The notes under the pieces were generated by a model. The model was given only the letters and a program-made list of their open reading frames with translations, did not search any database and was not told where the DNA came from. A program made the position numbers and the translations under genes. A stretch of DNA of 64,000 nucleotides from contig JABWDB010000008.1 of the NCBI GenBank assembly GCA_019614645.1, forward strand, positions 5,456,001 to 5,520,000, given 5' to 3'. Position 1 is the stretch's first letter. Every line of letters starts with the position of its first letter. Shown here piece by piece: positions 14,701 to 23,795 of the stretch. This stretch comes from Stratiolaelaps scimitus. Its lineage: Eukaryota > Arthropoda > Arachnida > Mesostigmata > Laelapidae.

Positions 14701-14888
14701 TTCATTGTCTTCAACAGTGCCCTTCTGTGCATGGCGGCAGAACCATCGCCCGATAGCCACAAAGTTTTTGTTGCCTTTATTCCTACAGGAATCTCGGTTT
14801 CGTTCCGGGTGGTGTGTTCGAGCGCGCATCGGGCGCAAAGTGCAGACCGAATACAATGAAACTGATTGCTAAACGGCTGTCTACGTCA

Positions 14889-14946
14889 GATACACTTAGC
14901 ATAGGGAGTCCACGTGTGAAAGGCGTGAATGGAATCAAGTGAGAAG

Positions 14947-14978
<32 letters not shown>

Positions 14979-15036
14979 TTTCTCACTTGACTCCATTCAC
15001 GCCTTTCACACGTGGACCCCCTATGCTAGGTGTATC
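14889..15036. repeat. Inverted repeat with 58-bp arms around a (TA)n core
   Basis: The left arm (14889-14946) is the reverse complement of the right arm (14979-15036) with about four mismatches in 58 positions. The spacer is a pure (TA)n run ending in ACAGA. The structure can fold into a long hairpin or cruciform. No transposase or terminal motif of a known MITE family was recognised. Confidence 0.9.
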
Positions 15037-15076
15037 TATGTGTATGTACCGTGGACAGCCGTTAAACAATCAATTT

Positions 15077-15077
<1 letters not shown>

Positions 15078-15110
<33 letters not shown>
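15078..15110. repeat. (TA)n microsatellite
   Basis: About sixteen alternating AT units, just downstream of the 14889-15036 inverted repeat. Confidence 0.95.
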
Positions 15111-15113
<3 letters not shown>

Positions 15114-15239
15114 AATGCAATTGTCAAATTCCGGTCCTATGGGTTTAGTACGGCGATTTTGCACCGATGCCCTTCATGTGTGCAAATATGGCAGTAATTT
15201 TTATTTGTATGTGCGTTGTTAAATAAACTTGCTAATACT

Positions 15240-15293
15240 TTATATATATATATATCGATAAAGACAACGGTCATATATATATATATATATATA
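15240..15293. repeat. Paired (TA)n microsatellites
   Basis: Two TA runs (15240-15255 and 15272-15293) separated by about 16 unique bases that contain TATCGATA. Confidence 0.9.
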
Positions 15294-15886
15294 AATTACC
15301 ATGTATGTGACAAATAGGCTGGTGCAGAATGTTTGCCCACCAATTCGTTAGGCACGAGCAGTTCGTTCGATGACCACCTTATGTGGTCCTTATGTGGTGT
15401 ACATCATTCGTTATGTACCTTGAAGTTGATGACTAGGGTTTCAGCTGCACATTGAGTGCAGAGTTTCTCGCCGAAGCCTGACGCGCTTTGATGGCTCGAT
15501 ATGAGAGATTGTGGTGTTTGCGCCAGCCGAACTATTGTTGTTCTATTTGCTTGCTGCGGCGTTAGTTATCACATTCGATTACTGGGCATTATCGTTATCG
15601 TGAATAGATCACGTTCCCGGCCACAAGTTTGGGTGGAATGTTGTCTCATGTGGATGAAAAAAAACAACGCCGAAAGATCGTTGATTTGGGACACAGCTGA
15701 CGTCTAGAGCTTGCAGAGAAAGCGCATCGGGAAGGAAGCGCACTTATGACTGAAGCATAGCAAGCAGGATCGTCGAATCATTTCAAAAGCGAACCGGGGG
15801 CGTCGTTGTTTTCCAAACTCGGAATCACGAAGGTTTCCACGTTAATGTTTGTCATCTCCATCTATGTATCTCTCTCTCTCTCTCAA

Positions 15887-15905
15887 TATATATATATATA
15901 TATAT
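15887..15905. repeat. (CT)n/(TA)n compound microsatellite
   Basis: A TCTCTCTC tract from about 15870 runs into about ten TA units. Confidence 0.9.
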
Positions 15906-17080
15906 ACTTCAGTAACTGACAACTTATTTCACTGCCCACTTGGTGCTCTGTCGGATGCTTTGCATTTGACGAACTCGTGGTCAATTTTCCACGGGTACAA
16001 ATGGCACCAAAATGTGACACCATGACGTTCGTTCGCTTCGTTCCCAAGACAAATCACATTGATTCATTCATTCGCATTACGGTACATTGCATATGCGTTA
16101 TTATTATTATTATTACTGCTACAACTATTCACAGTGCAAGCGTTCAACCAGCTGGCTGTTCGCTTTTTCTCCGGCCGGTACCGCAGCGGTAAACTGTGGC
16201 TGGCCCATTTCACACGTGCGAACAACAGGGCGAAGCAGACCGTCTCTCGCGTGATCTTCTGTCATCGTTTGTGTGTTTGATTGTCTACATTGTCACTATC
16301 ATATGGTGAATTGTGTCTCGTACGTGTCTCTCGATGCAGGTATATGTCAAATGCGGATTTAGGTGTGGCAATAACTTGCAGGCCTCCCGGCACGGGCCAA
16401 CATCAGTGCACTTTGCCGGTGCAGCCACGTTCAAGTAGAGAAGAAACAATTGAAAACAGTGAAACGGGGGCTAGGTTAGGTTTTTGCTCTGGTTAGGCAC
16501 GACGCCGTATCTGGTGGCTGCTTGAAGATATACCGTCGTGCTGAGGTATTCAGCTCGATCCGTTCCAATATCGCATGCCGTCAATATTATCTAGCGGAGA
16601 TTGGGATCTTTATAATAGGTGGCCCAGCCATCAAGACCACTAATGTTTATGAAATATTATGCAGCGACTGCTGCTGCTGCTGTTTGGATAAATTTAAAAA
16701 CGCGCTCAACCTGCTTGCTTGTGTCAGCTGCTTTTTATGCAGGCTCTCTCTCTCTCGGTCGACGCAATGATGCTTATGGAGGGCGTTGAGATTCCCCCTG
16801 ATTCGCACTTGCTACTACCGCAATCAATCTTGCATTTAAAAAAATTGCTCGATTGCATGAAAACAACGTTGGAGTCACCTACGGGCGCCCAATCCTTATT
16901 GTTACCAAATCGCAAAAGAATTTCTATCAAAATATAAAGATCAAGCCATCCCAAGCTAATATGTATAATACAAGTAGAAGGCTTCGTATACTTGACCAAA
17001 AAACGAAACGCTCTCTGAAACTATTATTGAATTTTTCTAGTTGAAATGTTTCGTTGTACTTCAATAATAGGGACACTCAC

Positions 17081-17177
17081 CTATTTCCACTGAGGGTGTC
17101 AGTGGGACGCAGGCTATGAGTAGCACAACAGTCGCGAGCCATAGATGCCGCGTGCGGCGATTTATGTTGTAATCCAT
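17081..17177 (-). CDS. Candidate first coding exon with signal peptide, gene unrecognised
   Basis: On the minus strand an ATG at 17177 opens a 32-codon frame that ends one base into the next codon at a strong donor, GTGAGT, just below 17081. The peptide starts MDYNINRR, then has a basic HLW stretch, a hydrophobic core (ATVVLLIACVPL) and a small polar end (TPSVEI). That is a typical secretory signal peptide encoded by a phase-1 first exon, the usual arrangement for secreted or single-pass membrane proteins in arthropods. The upstream DNA (17178-20600) is CpG- and triplet-rich, as expected of a promoter or 5' untranslated region. I could not find the next exon to the left, so the product is unknown and a very long first intron is implied. 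Confidence 0.5.
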
Positions 17178-18154
17178 GGTTAGGCCGAGGCCGAGACACA
17201 GCGAACACTATCGCTCACTCTGCTCCCAGAACGACTAGAGAACGAACAACATGTGTGACGACACCACGAAATCCTTCACGACTTCGGGCATCTAGCTGAC
17301 CATCACTGGTCTCGATGTCTTCGAACGACACACTCCGATGGCCTCCTCAATCTCAACGGTGGCGGTGACGACGATAGCGGCAGAAGGCAGAATAACAACA
17401 ACTACAACAACAACAATAATCTCACTCGGACTCTTCAGGAACTGCCGCAACTGAAAGCACCTGACTGGTTTTGCCACTAACAACAACAGCCTCCTCAGAT
17501 ATCGTCAACCTAACCAACCTCAATTGGTTCACAAACACTAATAATAATGACCACCGCGAAGTACAACACGTCAACCGGCGGCCGTAACAGGAACAACAAC
17601 AATAACAACAACAATTACGATCTCTCTGTCTCTATTCACAAATAGGAATAGGCATTATTATAGCGGAAATCGTTGTGAAGTGGAGCATAGCTGTTGCAGC
17701 CAACGAGGCAGGCGATGTGCAATAGCTTCTGATGCTGGTGCCACCACCGTTGTCGGAGCCTCGTGTTGGACCTCACTGTTTTACTTTTGACCTCACTCTT
17801 TCTCTCTACAATTGAGTAAAATCTTTGCCGAACAAACACATCCGAGAGTGGAGTACAGCGAGCAGCAGGTGTTCCTCTGTCCTGATGTTGGTGCCCAATT
17901 CATGTGGCGCTAACTGGCCGGCTGGCCTGTTGCTGCTTGTTGCATCTCGCGGTTGCCGCCTTAGTGGGGGTTGGGCATCGGTTTTGACACTCGATTTGCT
18001 TCGATGGGTTTGTTTCCGCTGGCGAGAATCTTATCACTCGTCGTTTTCAGACACTAGGAGAGGATCTGACCATGATTGTATTCCTTATACTGCTGTTGCT
18101 GCTCGCTTCTTAGAGTATCCAATGAAGCAACAAATATCACTGGATTTCAAACGA

Positions 18155-18157
<3 letters not shown>

Positions 18158-18191
<34 letters not shown>

Positions 18192-18200
18192 TGTATATAT
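18158..18200. repeat. (TA)n microsatellite
   Basis: Long TA run with two interruptions (ACATAT and GTATAT). Confidence 0.9.
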
Positions 18201-18295
18201 GAATGAAGAATCCTGATGCGCTGATTCGGTCGCACCTTGAACCAACTGAACTTTGTCTTGTGATACTCTTCGGAGACGTTAGAGCAGGAGGACCC

Positions 18296-18320
18296 CGGGC
18301 AGGCGGGCGGGGGGGGGGGT
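18296..18320. repeat. G-rich tract
   Basis: GGG, GGCGGG and then a run of eleven G (18309-18319) on the plus strand. Four G-tracts within 25 bases could form a G-quadruplex; this is an inference from sequence only. Confidence 0.7.
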
Positions 18321-18616
18321 TGTGACCGGCTGCTGTCGCAGTAGCAGTCGTAGTAGGCAATTAAACAAAAACGCACTCTTCACATTCGAGAGGTGAGACA
18401 CGAGAGCACTTCGATTTCATCATCTTCTTCTGCACCGACCTTCTGCTTCGTCGTCTTCTTCTGCTCGAAGGAGGTCGAATGAGATTTGTTATTCCGTCCG
18501 GCGCAGCCGTCTCTTCGGCTTCGTGGCTGTGCCCTGTCCCCTGTACACGTGAATAGGGAAATGTAGCAGAGGGGTCACGCTAGCTAGCGCACAAATACAC
18601 ACACATACATACAAAC

Positions 18617-18641
18617 ATCGATCGATCGATCGATCGATCGA
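18617..18641. repeat. (ATCG)6 tetranucleotide repeat
   Basis: Six perfect ATCG units followed by AG. The unit is self-complementary in register (CGAT/ATCG), so the run is palindromic. Confidence 0.95.
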
Positions 18642-20043
18642 GCACGGGAGACTGAGAGGGAGAGACTCCACACACACGTAGCCAGAGAGACTGCGAGTGA
18701 GAAAGAAAGATGACCCGGTGTTGTGTTGATGTTTCTACACTTCTGCTGCAGCGCTGCCACCGCCGGCTGCTGCTGCCGCTGTCGCCGCCGTCGCCGTCGT
18801 CTTCAGAAGCAAAGAAGAACGAACGAACACAGCACCAGCTCGAAACTGTCAGCAGTGTCTACTTCTGCGGCTGCTGACACAACAGAACGTTGTCGTCTCG
18901 AGCGACAACCGCTCGGGCAGATGATAACAACGCAACAAATCGTGGTTGTTGTTGCTGCTGCTGCTGCTGTTTTCGCACTAGCTAAAGTCGCCGAGCTTCT
19001 TGTCGGCTCCGGTGTCGTCGCTCGTCAGCAACAATCCCCTAATGGCGCGATCGGAACGGGACCGTCGATACGGAGGGGGATTCGGCTGCTCAGCCGCTGT
19101 CAGCCCCACCGACTCTCCGGAGCTAGCCTAGTGCACTTGAAGCTCGCCTTCTGTTGTCGGCTAACCGAAGCAGCAGGTTGACTATGCCGACGGCGACGAG
19201 GCCGTCGATCCGTTTGACGTACGCCTCCCGCGGACGCTCGAACAGCCGGTATTTGTAGCTGTTAGTTGTTGTTGTTGTTGCCGTAGACGTAATGACAGTG
19301 GTCTGCTTCGCAGGCTCCACTCCACTCCAGTTCACTCGACCAGAACCAGAACAACCTCACGCTCTGCCGCGGCTCCTGCGGCCGCATACAAGACACCAAC
19401 ACCAGGGCTAGCCGCCAGTCACCACGAGATGTGAATCTATGCGAGGTTGTGCCTCTCCGTTAGCCAGCCGGCGAGCACGCCTGTCTCTGCCTGCTCGTCT
19501 CCAGTGCGCGCCCTGCACTGTCTACCTGACTTAGAAGTGTTGGCCCTTCTGAGCTGTGCCGTGAGCCTATGTCAGGCTTCTTCTTGACTCTCTGACCAAC
19601 CGAGCAAGCGACCGTCCACTAGTCAGTCCACCGGCCAACCTCCCTATTGGTCCGCCTCTGGACTGCTGCTGCTGCTGCGTCCGCCGCCGCTGCTGTTGCT
19701 GCTGCTGCTACTGCTGCTGACACCATCACAGCCGTCACCGTCACCACTAGAATACGCTCCGATCGTCGCTTGTCCCTCTGTCCTTCGTGTCTTGTTGTTC
19801 CAATGGCGATCTAGCTACTACGGGGTATTGCCAATGCTGCTGCACCGCCGACCGTCAGTGCTGGCACGGCACCGTCGTCAGTTGCGTTCAGTTCGGCTCT
19901 CAGCTCTCGCGGTGCCCGCGTTGCTGCGTTCTTCTTGTTGCTGCTGCTGGTGCTGCTGCTCAGCTGAGGTTGGTTGTGTGCTTGTCCGCAGGGGGCGCTA
20001 GCAGCGGGGCGACTGGAGAGGGCAGGATGGTGCTGTCTCTTAC

Positions 20044-20122
20044 AGCAGACCAAAGTGGCCAACCAAGCGATCGAAAGAACAGCAAGAGCTGCACCGACGG
20101 AGGCAGCAATCGGTCGTAACAT
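20044..20122 (-). CDS. Second candidate signal-peptide exon, gene unrecognised
   Basis: A minus-strand ATG at 20122 opens 26 codons plus one base before a good donor (GTAAGA) just below 20044. The peptide begins MLRPIAASVGAALAVLSIAW and continues LATLVC, a strongly hydrophobic segment typical of a signal peptide or signal anchor. It ends in the same splice phase (1) as the exon at 17081-17177, on the same strand, about 2.9 kb upstream. The two could be alternative first exons of one gene. Alternatively the frame continues past the donor for 103 codons, but that part is Ser/Ala/Pro-rich and does not look like a domain. No downstream exon was identified. Confidence 0.3.
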
Positions 20123-20650
20123 CCCTTGATCGGCACTCGGCTAGCGGCTGTCGTCGACGTCGACCGGTCGCTCGACACATACAAACAGACGCCAGCGCGT
20201 ATTCATCTCTTCCTTCGTCGATTCCGGCGTCCTGAACGATCGAGACGCATCGTTTGTCCGTCCACTGATCGAACAGGCTGCTAGGATTCGACACTTGACA
20301 GCAGCAGCAGCAGCAACGAGGACTAAAAGTCCATTCTGACGTGCTATCCTGCTGCTGGTGTATATTGCTTTTTTTTTTGCTGTACGGACTCTCTCTCCCT
20401 CTCCCTCTCTCTCTCTATCTCGCTTCGTCGTTGCTTGAACTGTTATGATTTCTGTCTTCTGCTATTGTTTCTGCTGGATTCTGCTGCTTCTGCTGCTGTA
20501 AACAGCAACTTTCTTTTCTGGTGCTGGCCGTGCTTCGTCTTCACTGGTTGGCCTCTTCCGTTCAGGAGAGTTTCGAGACGTCGTCAACAGAGGGCGCGCT
20601 ACCGCGGGATTTAGCTAATTATATCACGTCCGCTCCTTCAAACACGTTCC

Positions 20651-22272
20651 TTTCAGTCGACAGTTGTTCCTCAGTCGGTAGTTATATATAGTACAAGTAG
20701 ATTCAGCAGTTCTTCGTCAGCCGCCGTAACGTCAGGTTTATACTATAGTTCAAGGCGACATTTTCTCCTATGGTTGAAAACATTCGCTTGCTCGATTCCT
20801 CAGCAACAGATTTCCTTATTGACCATCCTGCTCATAATAGTGGAGACATCAAAACGGTTGAAGCAGAAATCTATAATTGCAATTACATTACAATAATTAT
20901 TATGTAATTGCGTTAAAGAAGAACGACCAATCTTGACTCCCAGCTAGTTTCGGCACTTCTATTTGACAGCGATCAGGTTGTCCAACAAAATGAAAATTAG
21001 GTTCAGTAGTAATACACGTACATATTCAGCAGGTATATGCACAGATATACAGTAGATTATTGAAGTAATTAATTATCATAGGAAACGTTTACAAATATGC
21101 ACTCAACGAAAGGGTAGTACTCAATGTTGATCATACAAATTACTTATTACTTACCAAACATTTTATTTTCGTTTTTAATAAGTAAATAGCAACAATTGAA
21201 CATATATGTTACAATTTACAAAAAAAAATCCCAAACCTCTAATTTATTAGGTTTTGAACGAGCCTGTTTGATTAACTTGTACGCTGCATTGTACAATGAT
21301 TGTGTGCTGCAAGCCTTGACCTTATCTGGAACACGTGGTAGACTCGCGCTTATAGAACGAATAATAATTACTAGCGCATACATCACTAACGTTATCACAG
21401 TCATTAATAGTTATCTACTTAAATGAGACAAAATTCGAATTTGCTGTATTCACGTACGTCGTTTATTTGTCGAATTCACTACCTGAAATGCTCTCGTTGT
21501 AGCTTCGTGATCGCTGGGACAAAATTAAATCGACAGCGTCATCCTGTCTGCTGATACTGCCAATACCGTTGACACCTTTGTGGACTGTCTAAAAGAGGAT
21601 TCCAAAGGCAACTAGTGCAAGCTCAAGTGTATCTCACGACGTCACTTGTCGCTGATTGTGATAAACATCAGGTGCTTCATGCAGCCGATAACTATTACGC
21701 GTCCACGTCAGCTGTGTGCCTTACCGCTAAAGTGTTGCCCCAGCCGTCTGGACTCCGAACTGAAGAGTTCGAGATTAGCTAAAAGATACGGCTGAGTATA
21801 CCATCAAACCATAGCTGACTAAGCTGATTACGGGTCTATTATTGTTCATTGTTATAATCGTATGCACCCGCTAAGGAGCACTATTTTTAAGGGAAGACTG
21901 AAGGTTGACCCTACGTGGCAGCACACCTTTTTTCTTTTATTGAGAAAATAGGAGTACATTTTGATAGGTCTAGATAGGTGTAGTATCTGTAGTCGTGTGT
22001 CAGCCGCTCACAGCTTTGTGCTAAGCTAGGCAAAACTAGCGTGACTTGGCCTGTTGTTACAGGACACAGGAAATTTTAGGGAACTGAAGGTGCATGGCTC
22101 CCTCTGTTCGGCTCTAAAGTGCACGTTTCACGGAAATGGCAACACCACTGCTATTCACTACGACCTAGGCGATTGTAAACACTCATTCTTTATACTCCAT
22201 AATGTTCAAGATGATATCCCCACCACGGAAATCCATACGGATTCTACGGAATCGATGATTTATGTCAGACAG
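20651..22272. other. AT-richer noncoding stretch
   Basis: No convincing exon. It contains a small perfect hairpin (20879-20911) and a forward frame at 22054-22275 that stops at the edge of the duplicated segment starting near 22273. The frame is open for 73 codons but shows no similarity I recognise. Confidence 0.5.
20879..20911. repeat. Perfect 10-bp stem-loop
   Basis: GCAATTACAT at 20879-20888 pairs with ATGTAATTGC at 20902-20911 around a 13-base AT-rich loop. Function unknown. Confidence 0.6.
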
Positions 22273-22870
22273 TGACGTAGTACATGTGTATTTATGCGGC
22301 TCGCTACGTATTTCGCCTCCCAAGCTTTGGCGTTTATGATGCTAAGGAGACGAGGGCACCTGAACGAGCATGTACACTACAAGTACACGGAGGGAATTAT
22401 AAGGTTGATATTCATCAGTAGAGCTATATAGAATCGGTGAACACTAGTTCAAAGTTTAGAAATGGAGAAACCGCTAATTAGTCAATGGATTAGCAGTGTC
22501 CCCAGCTACAGGCTGCCTCCTCCCCCCGCATACAACACACCAGATATATCATTGTGTAGAGGAAACAATTCACCACCAACATCAACCATACGTTTCGGAC
22601 TGTGACGTACGTGTCGAGTCGGGTGGCATCGTCCGAACGCAAAACAATAAATGATACGCTTAGTATTCACAGCAGCATAAAAAGTGGGGCTTTTACCTTG
22701 ATATTCAGCTTCTGCTATCAGTTCACCTGTCTGTGGTTGTATTCGATCGTAAATGACAAACTTCCAAGATCGTTCGCAAAGTCGAAACACGACAGAAATC
22801 GCTCTCTCAAATAAGCTCCATACAAAAAATCCCTAGTTACGTTACAGTTCAGAGTTCCCTTCGCTACATA
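22273..22870 (+). repeat. Duplicated segment, copy A, with coding-like relics
   Basis: This segment is repeated in direct orientation at 27289-27850. After a TGA at 22273 the plus frame reads RSTCVFMRLATYFASQALAF and, further on, HLNEHVHYKYTEG. The other copy reads RSTSVF..ATYFASQSLA and YLNGRFHYSYTGE. Differences in the first block fall mostly at third codon positions, the mark of former protein coding. A second block near 22718-22757 reads SVHLSVVVFDRK followed by TGA, against SVHLAVVVLDRR and TGA in the other copy. I do not recognise the protein. It may be 5' exons of a receptor relative or of a separate small gene; no full gene model could be built. Confidence 0.5.
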
Positions 22871-22875
22871 TGCAT

Positions 22876-22900
22876 GTATATATATATATATACATGAATG

Positions 22901-22942
<42 letters not shown>
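22876..22942. repeat. Double (TA)n microsatellite inside duplicated copy A
   Basis: Two TA runs (22876-22892 and 22906-22942). The homologous place in copy B (27840-27853) has only a short CATATACATGTA, so the expansion is specific to this copy. Confidence 0.9.
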
Positions 22943-22947
<5 letters not shown>

Positions 22948-23544
22948 TCGTTTATATAAATATACCTTATCTATACGTGTAAGAACCACTCAACCAGCTC
23001 CCACTTACGTGAAGCCGTCACTGCAAAAATACCACTCCAACCACGTTGTGCACTCCTACAGTTACACTGTACGCTCTGTCAGAAACGTCGGATTGAAACT
23101 ACGGTATTGTTAACCAGCTGACGCATTCACCGCAGTCGTCAGATCCGCCTCAGCAACAACTTCAGTGTGAGTTACATCCTTGAACCACGACGTTAGGCAG
23201 TTCTCGTAGCACCCTTCATGTACATACATATGATCAACGTACAAGCTCGCTAAGTATTGGTTTGTTTAGCAGCAACTAAAAGCGGAGACAACACAACTAA
23301 TGAGGAAGCACTTGGTCCCACCATGACCACTGTGTGTCAATCTGTTAATGAGACTAATGAGACCATGAAGTACAATGGCAGCAGTAGCAACAGCAACAGT
23401 GATTTTTTACGAACGATGCCTTACCAGTTAATTGCGCTTTGATTCATACGCGATCGATCAGATCGTGATCGCATACATCGGGGTCCGACACGACAGCTCG
23501 TCAAAAGCAGCGAAAAATCGATCCCCCGATGACCGGGGCTCGTG

Positions 23545-23571
23545 TACCACACCGCTCTATGCGGTGTGGTA
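23545..23571. repeat. Perfect 11-bp GC-rich stem-loop
   Basis: TACCACACCGC at 23545-23555 pairs perfectly with GCGGTGTGGTA at 23561-23571 around a TCTAT loop. It lies about 225 bp upstream of the receptor start codon. It may be a chance palindrome, a remnant of a small inverted-repeat transposon, or a structured RNA element in a 5' untranslated region. Confidence 0.7.
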
Positions 23572-23795
23572 TCGTTAGGCGCCAGGTTCATTAGATGTTT
23601 CATGGCGGCGACATCGTTGACTCGTTGACTCAGGAGTCATGAACTCTGTCCTGTGCGATGACTGTTCCAAATGGTTGCCGTTCTCATTATTGACAACCTC
23701 ATGCGAAGTTGTGGCCGCTACCATTTCTCAGGGACGCAAACAGAGCGTGTGCACTGCCGTTGTTCTAATGCGCCTCATTCGGGCATATATGATTT

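Larger units (their letters stand above)
14701..17080. other. Noncoding stretch with several (TA)n runs and an inverted repeat
   Basis: Apart from the microsatellites and the 14889-15036 inverted repeat described separately, I see no exon. A minus-strand frame at 16724-16999 is open but has no supporting splice sites that match the phase-1 exon at 17081. Confidence 0.5.
17178..20650. promoter_or_regulatory. CpG- and triplet-rich block, probable promoter/5' UTR region
   Basis: Dense GTT/AAC, CTG/CAG, GCC and CT tracts (17390-17425, 17588-17612, 18750-18800, 18945-18970, 19660-19720, 19930-19965, 20300-20315 and 20391-20420). It lies upstream of the minus-strand exon at 17177 and contains the second candidate signal-peptide exon at 20122. 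The promoter role is an inference from composition and position; I see no unambiguous core promoter motif. A plus-strand frame at 18723-19181 is open but consists mainly of Arg, Ala and Val repeat translation. Confidence 0.35.

Noticed and set aside
18617..18641. Regularly spaced repeats considered as CRISPR or satellite.
   Set aside because: It is a plain ATCG tetranucleotide run; there is no spacer-repeat structure anywhere in the window.
18723..19181. 152-codon plus-strand frame with an internal hydrophobic stretch (MITTQQIVVVVAAAAAVF).
   Set aside because: The hydrophobic run is the translation of GTT and GCT repeats, and the flanks are low-complexity Arg/Cys and Ser/Thr.
22506..22790. 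94-codon minus-strand frame (MFRLCERSWKFVIYD...) that looks protein-like.
   Set aside because: In the duplicated copy most differences fall at the second position of this frame and the frame is broken by a shift and stops. The signal favours a plus-strand frame instead.
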